This document shows, piece after piece, positions 16,375-25,051 of a stretch of 64,000 nucleotides of DNA. The stretch comes from Bifidobacterium pullorum subsp. saeculare (lineage in GTDB: Bacteria; Actinomycetota; Actinomycetes; Actinomycetales; Bifidobacteriaceae), in NCBI RefSeq assembly GCF_016899725.1, contig NZ_JACLYU010000006.1, forward strand, positions 36,785 through 100,784, read 5' to 3'. The first letter of the stretch is position 1. Every line of letters begins with the position of its first letter. Position numbers and translations under genes: made by a program. The notes beneath the pieces are model-generated. The model was not told the DNA's origin. It saw only the letters and a program-made list of their open reading frames with translations, and made no database searches.

Positions 16375-17433
16375 TTGGCTGCTGTGGAAGTGACCCAGGA
16401 ACGGAGGGGGCCGGAACCGCATACCCCCCCCCGCGAGCATAATCCGTTAGTCTCGTTCGTCGTCCCCTGCTTCAACGAGCAGGAGTCCCTGCCCCTGTTC
16501 TACGAGGAGGCGACGAGGGTCGCCCGGACACTCCTGGACAGGTACGGGACGCGTGCCGAGTTCGTGTTCGTGGACGACGGATCCTCCGACGCCACGCTCG
16601 ACGAGCTGCGCCGTCTGCACGAGCAGGACCCGCGCGTGCGATACGTCTCCTTCTCCCGCAACTTCGGCAAGGAATCCGCCCTCTACGCCGGCCTGAGGAC
16701 GGCCCGCGGCGACTACGTGGCCACCCTGGACGCCGACCTGCAGGACCCGCCGTCCCTGCTGCCGCAGATGCTAGGATTCCTCGCCGAACACCCCGACTAC
16801 GACTGTGTGGCCACCCGGCGCGAGACCCGCGCCGGGGAGCCCCCGGTCCGCAGCTTCTTCTCACGCCTGTTCTACCGGATCATCAACCGGCTGTCCGGCA
16901 CGCACATCGTCGACGGAGCCCGCGACTTCCGCCTCATGACCCGCACCTTCGTCGACGCGGTCCTGTCCATGAGCGAGGTCAACCGCTTCTCCAAGGGACT
17001 GTTCTCCTGGGTCGGGTTCAAGACCCACTGGATCTCCTACGAGAACGTCGAACGAGTCGCAGGCAAGACCAAGTGGAACTTCCGCGGCCTGTTCCGCTAC
17101 TCCATCGAAGGCATCGTGGGCTTCTCCACCGTGCCCCTCATGTTCGCCGCGTTCCTCGGCATCGCCTGCTGCCTGGTGTCCTTCATCAGCATCGTCTTCA
17201 TCATCGTGCGCGCCCTCCTGTACGGAGACCCCGTCGCCGGCTGGCCCAGCACCATCTGCATCATCCTGCTCATCGGCGGCCTGCAACTGTTCTGCACCGG
17301 CATCCTCGGCGAATACCTCGCCAAGACCTACACCGAGACCAAGCACCGCCCCATCTACCTCACCAAGGAAACCGAAACCAGCCGACACACCCGCACCGAC
17401 ATACTTCCCACCGACCAGGAGTCCCACCGATGA
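16375..17433 (+). CDS. GT2 polyprenyl-phosphate sugar synthase (GtrB/DPM-like)
   Basis: About 352 residues. The GT-A domain carries VSFVVPCFNEQESLPLFY, FVDDGSSDATLDEL, FSRNFGKESALYAG and DADLQDPP, the pattern of GtrB/ArnC/dolichyl-phosphate synthases. Two C-terminal membrane segments (about 255-285 and 295-320) anchor it. It would transfer a sugar from a nucleotide donor to polyprenyl phosphate for use outside the membrane. A TTG at 16375 is preferred as start because GGAGAG lies 6-7 nt before it and the paralogous leader at 23.5 kb aligns there; an ATG at 16327 has no ribosome binding site. A run of nine C lies 50 nt into the gene. It overlaps the next gene by 4 nt. Confidence 0.8.
   Translation: MAAVEVTQERRGPEPHTPPREHNPLVSFVVPCFNEQESLPLFYEEATRVARTLLDRYGTRAEFVFVDDGSSDATLDELRRLHEQDPRVRYVSFSRNFGKESALYAGLRTARGDYVATLDADLQDPPSLLPQMLGFLAEHPDYDCVATRRETRAGEPPVRSFFSRLFYRIINRLSGTHIVDGARDFRLMTRTFVDAVLSMSEVNRFSKGLFSWVGFKTHWISYENVERVAGKTKWNFRGLFRYSIEGIVGFSTVPLMFAAFLGIACCLVSFISIVFIIVRALLYGDPVAGWPSTICIILLIGGLQLFCTGILGEYLAKTYTETKHRPIYLTKETETSRHTRTDILPTDQESHR
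16424..16432 (+). repeat. C9 tract inside the glycosyltransferase coding region
   Basis: Nine consecutive C encode part of HTPPR about 17 codons after the start. Gain or loss of one base would shift the frame almost at the start of the protein and switch the gene off. Confidence 0.85.
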
Positions 17434-18917
17434 AACACCAATCCCCCACCCGTCACATCAACCACGACATCCTCGTCCCCGCCATCGCCAGCGTGGCGAT
17501 ATGCGTCATGCTGCTGCTCATCGACTCGATGTCCCCCCTGCATCCCCAGGGCATGCAGCCGGGAGACCAGAGCATCTTCCAGCTCATCGGCTGGTCCTGG
17601 TCGGAGGGACTGGTCCCCTACCGTGACATCTTCGACCAGAAGGGACCGTTCATCTTCTTCGTCAACCTGCTGGGCTGGCTCCTGACCGGCGACGCGCACG
17701 GCATCTTCTACATCGAACTGCCCTTCGCCATCGCCACCGTCATCCTCCTGTGGAAGATCGTCTGCGAACTGTTCACAAACAATCAAAGCCTGCTTCGCAT
17801 CCTCACGTTCGCGGCCTCGCTCCTGTGGGCCCTGTTTCTCTCCGGCACAACCTGGAACATGACAGAGAACTACTGTCTGCCGTTCCTTGCAGCCTCCATC
17901 TGGCTCATCATCCGCACCATTAACCGCACGCAAGCCGGCCAGCCGATCCGAATCCCCCTGTGGGAGGCGATCATCCACGGCCTTGCATTCTCCGTCTGCT
18001 TCCTCACCCGCGTCACCAACGCCATCCCCACCTGCATCGGCGTGCTCATCCTCGCCATCCTGCTCATCATGCGCAAGCAGTGGAAGACCCTCGGAGTGTG
18101 CATCGCAGGATTCCTCACCGGATTCCTCATCCTCGCCGCTCCCTTCGCCATCTACTTCGCCGCCAACAACGCCTTCCAGGACTTCCTCTACGGCACCATC
18201 CTCTACAACATCAGCTACGGAGCCGGTGGCAACATCCTGCTGTGGGGCTTCAATCTTGGCAACATCCTCCCGATGTTCTTCATCCCAGCCGGGCTGATCA
18301 TTGGAGGCGCACTGCTATTCACGGCAAAGACAGCGCGTTCGTTTCCTCTCGCCGCATACGCTCTGTTTTGCGGACTGGCATTCACCGTCCTCTTCCTCCG
18401 CAGCAACCCCTATCCTCACTACGCCATCCCCTGCGTGCTACTGGCCCCGCTTGCCGTCGCAGGATTCCATCGCTTCTTCATGAAACAGGTGGTCACCGCC
18501 CTGCTGGACGTCATCGCTGCCTTCGCCTCCGCAGTGTTCGTTGTCCAGTACGTCGTTTCCTCGTTCACAGCAGCCCCCTTCGTCACGAATCCGACAGAGG
18601 TACGCCAGCTCATACAGCAGTCACACGGCAGCATCGCCTTCTACAATGTCACACAGGCCTATACCATCCTGCCTGAATACGGCATAACACCGTACTACAC
18701 CTACACCATCCTGCCTGACTGGCAGGCCTCCTTCAGCAATGACCTCAAACATAAGATCCTCGAAGATTACGAGAGCAAGGAAGGGCCCGAATATCTCATC
18801 GTCACCCGTTCCGGCAATATTACCCCCGTCATCCAGCCCATTCTCAACGAACGATACACTCAAGTAGACGCCATGAACTGCGGGATGTGGCTCATCTACC
18901 AACACAACTCGCATTGA
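17430..18917 (+). CDS. GT-C-like multi-pass membrane glycosyltransferase (GT39/ArnT-like)
   Basis: A 495-residue protein with about ten to twelve membrane segments and a soluble C-terminal tail of about 90 residues. The first periplasmic-side loop contains MQPGDQSIFQLIGW and VPYRDIFDQKGPFIFF, a typical GT-C loop with acidic residues that bind a lipid-linked sugar donor. It overlaps the upstream polyprenyl-phosphate sugar synthase by 4 nt (ATGA). Together they make a module that charges a lipid carrier with a sugar and transfers it to an envelope polymer, as in Gtr-type decoration systems. Donor and acceptor are unknown. Confidence 0.78.
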   Translation: MKHQSPTRHINHDILVPAIASVAICVMLLLIDSMSPLHPQGMQPGDQSIFQLIGWSWSEGLVPYRDIFDQKGPFIFFVNLLGWLLTGDAHGIFYIELPFAIATVILLWKIVCELFTNNQSLLRILTFAASLLWALFLSGTTWNMTENYCLPFLAASIWLIIRTINRTQAGQPIRIPLWEAIIHGLAFSVCFLTRVTNAIPTCIGVLILAILLIMRKQWKTLGVCIAGFLTGFLILAAPFAIYFAANNAFQDFLYGTILYNISYGAGGNILLWGFNLGNILPMFFIPAGLIIGGALLFTAKTARSFPLAAYALFCGLAFTVLFLRSNPYPHYAIPCVLLAPLAVAGFHRFFMKQVVTALLDVIAAFASAVFVVQYVVSSFTAAPFVTNPTEVRQLIQQSHGSIAFYNVTQAYTILPEYGITPYYTYTILPDWQASFSNDLKHKILEDYESKEGPEYLIVTRSGNITPVIQPILNERYTQVDAMNCGMWLIYQHNSH

Positions 18918-19132
18918 CCGTTCATTCTTGGGGATTTTGATGGCCACGAAAGCCACCAAGAATGCGGCACCTAAACATAAATATGCTAAACGGGGTGATA
19001 GTTACCGCTTTCCAACCACGGCACCACCAGCGACTCATGATAGCAATGGCAAGACAACAGATAAGAGCAATGTCACCATAATCGCAGACAAATTGCACAC
19101 CCAGAGCAATACTGTCATGATTCAATCCGACA

Positions 19133-20116
19133 TTAGTACAAAGCACGCCACAATAAGCTAGAATTCGCAATAATCAACATCTTCTCCAATCTCGAAGCCC
19201 AAGACTCACGAATTTCCTTGAGATAATACTTTCGCAACGGTGAATTTACTATCTTGTCAATGAAGCTGATTTTATCGGCATCAGAGACTCCATCGCACTT
19301 GACAGTTCTAATCATCAGCACCAGATGGTTAGCCATTTGCTTGTACACCTGCTTCATGACACAAGAATCCGATCCTTTATAGTAATTTAAAATAGTATTA
19401 TCTAGCGACAACAAATCATCAGCATGATTCATTGAGAAAGATGTACTTGCGCCGCCAGCACTCGTATCATAATGATACGACACCTCTTCGGAAGCGACAA
19501 CAGAGACATCAGAATGTTCAAGCACATTATATACAAATGCGGTATCCTCACCCCATGACATGCTTGTATCGAATTGGCATCCTCGTAGACCTGCAGTTCT
19601 ATAAATCTTTCCCCAGCATGAGAACAATCGCAATTGACGATCAAGCCTCGCTATCGCATTCCGATCGCTGGACGAAACTATCGCCCCCTCAGCACATCGA
19701 CGAATCGCTCCATTTGTTTTATCTTCCCGATGCCCCATGATATACAGATCCGCGTTATGCTGACTCAGAGAATTGACACCGTCAAGAATAGCATCTTTCT
19801 CCAACCAGTCGTCTGCATCTACGAATAGCGTCCAACCGCCAGAAGCAAGAGACAATCCACGATTGCGAGCCGAGGACACGCCACCATTCTCTTGATGCAT
19901 GGCAATAACACGCTCATCACGATCAGCATATTCATCGACAACCAGAGAAGTCCCATTGGTCGAACCATCATCGACAACGATCAGCTCCACGCTTCGATAT
20001 ACCTGATTCAAAACACTGTCCAGACAGCGTCGAAGCAATGGTTCCTCGCAGTTATACACAGGAACGATAACACTTACACGATCAGCCGAACTCGAACCCA
20101 AATTCATATTTTTCAT
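19133..20116 (-). CDS. GT2 glycosyltransferase (capsule/EPS type), AT-rich
   Basis: About 327 residues with a standard inverting GT-A fold: VSVIVPVYNCEEPLLRRC, LIVVDDGSTNGTS, GGVSSARNRGL, and the DxD-like FVDADDW; a CWGKIYR acceptor-side segment follows. The rest is typical of capsular glycosyltransferases. Start ATG at 20116 is chosen among GTG 20125 and ATG 20107; none has a clear ribosome binding site. Base composition is clearly lower in GC than the neighbouring glycosyltransferase modules, suggesting separate acquisition. It stands alone, separated from the main cluster by IS elements. Confidence 0.82.
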   Translation of the reverse strand: MKNMNLGSSSADRVSVIVPVYNCEEPLLRRCLDSVLNQVYRSVELIVVDDGSTNGTSLVVDEYADRDERVIAMHQENGGVSSARNRGLSLASGGWTLFVDADDWLEKDAILDGVNSLSQHNADLYIMGHREDKTNGAIRRCAEGAIVSSSDRNAIARLDRQLRLFSCWGKIYRTAGLRGCQFDTSMSWGEDTAFVYNVLEHSDVSVVASEEVSYHYDTSAGGASTSFSMNHADDLLSLDNTILNYYKGSDSCVMKQVYKQMANHLVLMIRTVKCDGVSDADKISFIDKIVNSPLRKYYLKEIRESWASRLEKMLIIANSSLLWRALY

Positions 20117-20417
20117 ATTTACCACGACCCGCAGGCATCATCAAGATCTTTGACTGACATCGTTTCACATTGCTGCCCCATCTTTCTGTGGATAGTGACG
20201 AGCAGAATCAGAGTAGAACACTGATTCGGCTATCATTCCGCACTGTAAGGTGCTTTGCGGGAGCATCCGCACGGAATGCAATGAATGCAAGGGCCACACG
20301 GACGATGACCGCTAACCCGTTACCCCTCCCCATTGCATACAGCCTTCGAAGTCCCGGGATGTCCTTCTGCTGCCATAAGATATATATTATAGTAGCGGAA
20401 GGAATAACCATGTGAAC
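20117..20417. other. AT-rich stretch, no gene recognised
   Basis: Between the solitary glycosyltransferase and the IS3 element. A minus-strand frame (about 20208-20405) has some protein-like composition but no start or family match. It could contain the truncated end of an older gene cut by the IS3 insertion. Confidence 0.4.
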
Positions 20418-20439
20418 TGGCCTGGTTTTTGTTCCGCCC

Positions 20440-21402
20440 TTATAGTGAGGCAGCTTGTGCTGCCTGGTGTTCATAATACTCGTTCTCGACCTGCTGTGGT
20501 GTCTTGTAGCCCAGGGACTGGTGGAGCCGCTTCGTGTTCCACCACGAGACCCACTGGAACGTGGCCAGTTCCAGCCCGTCCAGACTGCGGAAGGGCCTGC
20601 TGCGCCAGACGAGCTCGGTCCTGTACGCGCCGTCGACGGATTCGGCCATGGCGTTGTCGCACGAGTCGCCGACCGTGCCGGTGGACGGGAGCATCCCGTA
20701 CTCCATCACCCTGGTGGCGCACACCGTGCCGATGCACTGGGGGCCGTGGCCGCCGTGGCGCACGAGCCCCCGGGCGCCGCCATGCCTCGACGCCCAGGAG
20801 ACCGCCCGTTCCAACGCCCGCAGGGGCAGCTCCTCCGTGTTCATGCTCGCGGCGCACGCCCAGCCGACGATACGACGCGCGTACACGTCGGTGACGAACG
20901 CCGCATACGCGAACCGGCCGCCGGCCATGCGCGCGTAGGTGATGCCGGCCACATGCAGCCGGTCCGGCGCGCACGCCCGGAACCCGCGCTCCACCAGGCC
21001 GGGCCTGCCGCCCGCGCCCTTGGCGGGCCGGGCGGCCGCGGGCGCGCGTCCGCGGCGCACACCCCGGACGCCCAGTCCGCGCACGATCCGCGCGACCTGG
21101 TCACGGCCGATCCCCGTCCACCCCTGCGCCAGCAGCCGGGCGTGCATCTTCCCGTACCCATACACGGCCATGAAGAAGTCCGAGCGGATCTGCATGATGT
21201 CGCGCGCCAGAGCCTCGTGACGCGCGGTCGTGCGGCTTACCGGCCTGCTCTTGAACCGGCGGTAGCCTCGCGGCGTGAGGAACCCGCAGTCCAGGGCCGC
21301 GGACAGGACCCGGCAGATCGGCCCGACCCCGAAACGATCCCGATGCCCGTCGATGTACGCGGCCATCAGGGCCGTGCCGGGCCGAGCCTTGCCGCGAAAA
21401 AA
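20440..21402 (-). pseudogene. IS3 transposase OrfB with lost catalytic aspartates
   Basis: The open frame, entered by -1 slippage at the T6 run (21397-21402), encodes an IS3 integrase-type domain of about 320 residues that is recognisable to its end (WVSWWNTKRLHQSLGYKTPQ). At the two conserved Asp positions the sequence reads HVAGITYARM where the family has ADITY, and VRHGGHGPQC where it has HSDxGxQY. The glutamate region NAMAESVDGAYRTEL is retained. Both Asp-to-Gly changes correspond to GAC to GGC. The protein should be unable to catalyse transposition on its own. Confidence 0.8.
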
Positions 21403-21686
21403 GCCGACGCCGTCGTCAGTATCTCGTTCGCCCGACGCAATTCGACGACCTCCCTGCGCAGGCGCTTGAGCTCCTCCAGCGCGGCCTGCGCGTCCTGCGC
21501 GGACCGCGCGGCCGCGGCCCCGTCGGCCTGGCTGCGCCAACGGCGCAGCGTCTCCGGGGCCGCGCCCAGGTTCCCGGCGACCTGCGCCAGCGCGCGTGTC
21601 TCGGATGAATGCGACTCGCGTGACTCCGCCAGAAGCCCGACGGCCTTCTGACAGAACTCCGGCGTATACCGCATGCCCTTGCCCAT
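21366..21686 (-). CDS. IS3 OrfA (helix-turn-helix, leucine zipper)
   Basis: A 106-residue protein: MGKGMRYTPEF at the start, an HTH region around ETLRRWRSQAD, and a heptad-rich helix EELKRLRREVVELRRANEIL that dimerises OrfA. GGGAG lies upstream of the ATG at 21686. It ends at 21366, beyond the T6 slippery run at which ribosomes would shift by -1 into OrfB. Confidence 0.85.
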   Translation of the reverse strand: MGKGMRYTPEFCQKAVGLLAESRESHSSETRALAQVAGNLGAAPETLRRWRSQADGAAAARSAQDAQAALEELKRLRREVVELRRANEILTTASAFFAARLGPARP

Positions 21687-21744
21687 GATTCCATCATCTC
21701 CCATCCAGTCAGGGGAAACACGGAACAAAAATCAGGCCATATCA

Positions 21745-21969
21745 ATGAGTGAAATCATCTTCGATGCCATGACTCAACTCGCCCAGACCATCCACGACGG
21801 GCGAGCACAACGTGGATGGACCATCAAGGAACTCGCCCAAAAGGCCAACGTCCCCCAAGTCGCAATTCGCAACAGCGAACACGGCAAAGTCATCCCCATT
21901 CTTTCCCTCCAGCATATCCTCAAAGCGCTCGATATCCTCGACCTGCAACTACCCGTGGAGTACGCATGA
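21745..21969 (+). CDS. HipB-like XRE antitoxin
   Basis: A 74-residue HTH protein (AQTIHDGRAQRGWTIKELAQ, then VPQVAIRNSEHGKVIP and HILKALDILDLQL), the compact form of HipB antitoxins. Its stop overlaps the start of a HipA-like frame by 4 nt (ATGA), as in hipBA operons. The IS3 element ends 5 nt upstream of the ATG, so its own promoter and ribosome binding site are gone; expression would need an outward promoter in the IS. The helix-turn-helix is intact. Confidence 0.8.
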   Translation: MSEIIFDAMTQLAQTIHDGRAQRGWTIKELAQKANVPQVAIRNSEHGKVIPILSLQHILKALDILDLQLPVEYA

Positions 21970-22151
21970 CGGCGCCACATACCCTTCACGTATGGAGGGA
22001 AGGACAACACATCGGCACGTTCCAGGCTGCAAGCCCGTACGATATCGCCTTCTCCTATGATGCCAAAGAGATACCAGTATATGACTGCCACAAGAGCTAC
22101 CAAACGAAAGAGCTACAAAGCTGCTCCCACATCGAGAAACTCATGGTTTGA
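21966..22151 (+). pseudogene. HipA kinase, N-terminal fragment
   Basis: The first 30 or so residues (LHVWREGQHIGTFQAASPYD then IAFSYD) match the N-terminal subdomain of HipA-family serine/threonine kinases. The match ends near 22055, after which the same DNA in another frame becomes the start of an acyltransferase gene. The kinase domain is absent, so this is a deletion remnant of a hipBA locus. Confidence 0.72.
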
Positions 22152-23245
22152 GCTGCTGCGCATCCTCTCCATGCTGTTCATTCTGTGGACGCACCTGGGC
22201 AGATTGCCCGGTTACAGTCAGACTCAGGGGGGTGTGGCCCTTCCAGCTGTTACCGTATCTCGGCGGAGTAGGCGATGATCTGTTCTTCGGTTTGACCGCA
22301 TGGTTTCTGTGTGAGAAGGCATCATCGTTCCATACGTCGTGTCGTCGCGTCTGGCAGTTGGAGAAGCAACTGCTGTTCTACAGCCTGGGCATGTTCGCGA
22401 TATGCAGCACGATATGGCTGCTGGGGATGTACCCGATGCTGCGCTCATGGTTCGACTGGGCGCATCTTGCGGTGGTGTCCGTAGCGCCGGCGCTGACCGG
22501 ACTGTGGTGGCACCCGACCGCGTACGTCATTTTCATTCTGATGCTCCCGTGGGTCAACCGCGGCCTGCATGCCATCGGACGCACCGGTCATGGCGTCCTG
22601 TCGGTGGTGGGGCTCGTGCTCTGGGGTGTGCTGCCGTTCTTCACGAATGGCATGGGTTTGTCGGCGTTCATGTTCCTGTACATGTATGTGCCGATGTCGT
22701 ATCTGCGCTGGTATCTGCCACAGATGGAACGGTCGCGCGCGACGGCGTGGTGGGTGTTCGGCATCGGTGCCGCCATGGTGCTGGCCAGTTGCATGCTGAA
22801 TGGCCTGACCGGCGGTCGGTGGAATTACGGTGTGCAGCCGTGGTCCGCGCCGTCCATGCTGACTGCGCTGGGTGCGATTCTGCTTTGCGGCCAGGCTCGC
22901 CCGTTCCACAGCCGCGTGATCAATGCCATAGCCGGTTCGACGCTGCCGGTGTACCTGGTGCATGAATATTGGCCAGCGACGAGCTGGCTGCAGGCCGCAC
23001 TGCTGAAAGCAGAGGCACACGTATTGGGCAGCCCATGGGTACTGTTCGGCACACATTTCGCGCTGCTGCTGGCAGTATACGCAGTGATTGTGGTTATCGA
23101 TCTGTTCCGGAAGGCGCTGTTTGCCGTCACAGTGGACAGGCCCGACCGCAGAGGCAAAGGCTTCGAAAGAGCATGGAGCGGAGCCGGCTGGTGCAGCGGA
23201 TTCCAAGGCTGGCCGAATCTGAAACTCCAATTGCCAGCTACATGA
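22081..23245 (+). pseudogene. membrane acyltransferase family 3, frameshifted at a G6 tract
   Basis: The frame from about 22081 reads SWFELLRILSMLFILWTHLG, the conserved start of acyltransferase-3 proteins (NIELLRILAMLMI...H). At the G6 run 22227-22232 the readable protein changes frame: with five G the text would be QTQGVWPFQLLPYLGGV and then continue in the second frame to 23245 through about nine membrane segments and YLVHEYWP. These enzymes O-acetylate polysaccharides. As read, translation stops at 22278. The 5' end is fused onto the hipA remnant, so the native start may be lost. Confidence 0.72.
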
Positions 23246-23429
23246 AGTAGGACAACCACGCCACATGTGGATGAGTCAGTCATCCATCAGGGCATGCACC
23301 GGCAGAGTCTTCCACAGTCACGTCCGACCAGGCGGATATTCGAGGATCAGATGAACCGCCAGCATTCCGAAGCAGCAGGGAAGCAGGGAATGCCGGCATT
23401 CTGTCGATAGATCAGTTCCCTGACATCTC

Positions 23430-23520
23430 CTATCTCCCGTGGTGTGATTATGCTTGCCCTGTGACGGGGCACGGTGTTACCCCCGTTCCTCGGCTGACAG
23501 GCAGTAGGAAAGAGCGGACG
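23430..23520 (+). promoter_or_regulatory. leader shared by two glycosyltransferase genes (copy 2)
   Basis: Matches the leader at 16280-16374 in block order: TTATGCTTG, GGGGCAC...CCCCC, GGCAGTAGGAAAGAG. It precedes the orphaned 5' end of a glycosyltransferase gene interrupted by the IS110 element. Confidence 0.5.
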
Positions 23521-23622
23521 ATGGACGAAGTCCAGGAGAAAGAGGGGCCGGGAGCGTATCCCCCATTACATTGGTTGGTGAGCCCTGAATGGTTCGGGGC
23601 TTGGTCGCCGACCTTGGTATGA
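23521..23622 (+). pseudogene. orphan 5' end of a glycosyltransferase gene, cut by IS110
   Basis: An ATG with GGAAAGAG upstream opens a frame beginning MDEVQEKEGPGAYPPLH, which aligns with the start of the glycosyltransferase at 16.4 kb (EVTQERRGPEPHTPP) at the nucleotide level. After about 20 codons the sequence becomes unrelated and a stop follows at 23622. The missing body is most simply the GT2 gene at 25226-26137, whose own 5' end is incomplete; the IS110 element lies exactly between. Confidence 0.55.
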
Positions 23623-23836
23623 CTGTCTTCCCCTGTCATTGATGATCCGGGGGGTGTTGTCGCCTTGGGAGGGACGTTTGCTGACCGCTGATAGGGACAT
23701 GGCCAGCCCGACGGGAGTGCGGAACGAACGGGGCGAGGTCTCCTCGTAATGTGGATGCCGGGACCGGACGTCATGATCGTGCTCAACCGACCGCGGTCGA
23801 CAGGCGACCTGGAGATCCAATGCCAGGGAGGTCACG
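23590..23836 (+). ncRNA. candidate IS110 bridge RNA region
   Basis: The noncoding left end of the IS110 element contains several short inverted repeats (for example GGTTCGGGGC...GGTCGCCGACC and CCGCGGTCGAC-type blocks) and no gene. In IS110-group elements this region is known to encode a structured bridge RNA whose loops pair with donor and target DNA. Position fits; the fold and loops were not determined here. Confidence 0.4.
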
Positions 23837-25051
23837 ATGCAGGCCAGCGACATCACGGTGTGGCTCGGATTGGATGTCGGCAAGGAATCGCACCACGCCT
23901 GCGCCCTCGACCGTGAGGGCACGCGATTGTACGACAGGCCCGTGAAACAGGACGAGGCCCAGATCCGCGCCCTCATATCCCGCCTGCGGGAGCACGGCCG
24001 GGTGCCGCTGGTCGTGGACCAGCCCAACACCATCGGCTCGCCGCCCCTGGCGGTCGCCCGCGACATGGGCGTCGCGGTCGCCTACCTGCCCGGAGGCGCG
24101 ATGCGCAAGGCCGCCCAACTGCCGCCCGGGGATGCGAAGACCGACAAGCGGGACGCGTACGTCATCGCCTGCACGGCGCTGAGGATGCCCGACACGCTCA
24201 GGGACCCCGGCCCGGACGACGCGACGCTGGCCAGCCTGAAGGTGCTGTCCGGCTTCGACGACGACCTCGCCCGCGAACTCACCCGCCACATCAACCAGCC
24301 GCGCAGCCCGCTGCCGCAGGTCCGCCCCGCGTTCGAACGCGCGCTCAAGGGCGACCGCATCGCCAGCGAGACGGCCCTGGCGCTCCTGGAACACCACGGA
24401 GGCCCGTCCGGCATGAGGCGCAGCGGCCCCGCCCTCGTCACGCAATGGGCCACGGACAAGGGACTGCGCGGCGCCGGGAGCCTCGTGGCGGACCTGTTCG
24501 ACGCGATCGGACGCCAGAGCGTGACCGTCACGGGCACCCAGGCCGTGGAAGCCATCATCCCCAGCATCGCCCGGCGCATCAGGCAGATCAAGGAGGAACG
24601 CCGCGACATCGGCGCGCGGGTCGAACGGCTCCTGGAGGACCGCCCTCTTCTCGCGGTCTTGACCAGCATGCCAGGAATCGCGGCCAGGACCGGCAGCCAG
24701 ATCCCCCTGGCCATCGCCGGCGACATCACCCGGTTCAAGGACGCCGCCCACCTCGCCGCCCACGCGGGCATCGCGCCCGTCACCAAACGCTCCGGCACGT
24801 CCATCCACAGCGAACACCCCGCCCGGGGCGGCGACAAACGCCTCAAGAACGCGCTATGGCAATCCTCGTTCGCGGCCAGCCGCCGCGACCCCGCCTCCCG
24901 CGCCCACTACCAACGCAAACGCGCCGAAGGCAAACGGCACAACGCCGCCATCATCTGCCTCGCACGCCGCAGACGCGACGTCATCCACGCCATCCTGAAA
25001 ACCGGAACCCTCTACCAACCCCAGTACAAAACCCTGGGCACCGCCGCCTGA
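23837..25051 (+). CDS. IS110-family transposase (DEDD recombinase)
   Basis: A 404-residue protein with the N-terminal RuvC-like domain (LGLDVGKESHH with Asp13; VVDQPNTIG with Asp61; KTDKRDAYVIA with Asp103 and Asp106) and the C-terminal Transposase_20 domain (SMPGIAARTGSQIPLAI, FKDAAHLAAHAGIAPVTKRS, GGDKRLKNALW). This is full length for the family and appears intact. It moves its element with the help of a structured RNA. The ATG has GGGAGG 7 nt upstream. The insertion separates a glycosyltransferase from its native start. Confidence 0.92.
   Translation: MQASDITVWLGLDVGKESHHACALDREGTRLYDRPVKQDEAQIRALISRLREHGRVPLVVDQPNTIGSPPLAVARDMGVAVAYLPGGAMRKAAQLPPGDAKTDKRDAYVIACTALRMPDTLRDPGPDDATLASLKVLSGFDDDLARELTRHINQPRSPLPQVRPAFERALKGDRIASETALALLEHHGGPSGMRRSGPALVTQWATDKGLRGAGSLVADLFDAIGRQSVTVTGTQAVEAIIPSIARRIRQIKEERRDIGARVERLLEDRPLLAVLTSMPGIAARTGSQIPLAIAGDITRFKDAAHLAAHAGIAPVTKRSGTSIHSEHPARGGDKRLKNALWQSSFAASRRDPASRAHYQRKRAEGKRHNAAIICLARRRRDVIHAILKTGTLYQPQYKTLGTAA

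Larger units (their letters stand above)
20418..21739 (-). mobile_element. IS3-family element, complete ends but decayed transposase
   Basis: A 1322-bp element with imperfect 19-bp terminal inverted repeats (20418-20436, TGGCCTGGTTTTTGTTCCG, and 21721-21739; 18 of 19 match), beginning TG and ending CA as expected. It has overlapping orfA and orfB on the minus strand and a slippery run of six T for -1 frameshifting. No flanking target duplication is visible. It sits 5 nt before the start codon of the XRE gene at 21745 and so has replaced that gene's promoter. OrfB has lost two catalytic aspartates. Confidence 0.88.

Noticed and set aside
18918..19132. Small gene in the gap between the GT-C-like gene and the AT-rich GT2 gene
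   Set aside because: Frames on both strands lack a ribosome binding site and any recognisable composition.
20208..20474. 88-residue minus-strand frame next to the IS3 left end
   Set aside because: It runs through the inverted repeat of the IS and shows no family pattern; at most a remnant.
20418..21739. Diversity-generating retroelement as the cause of A-biased changes
   Set aside because: No reverse transcriptase or template repeat is seen; the changes are A to G only, not A to any base.
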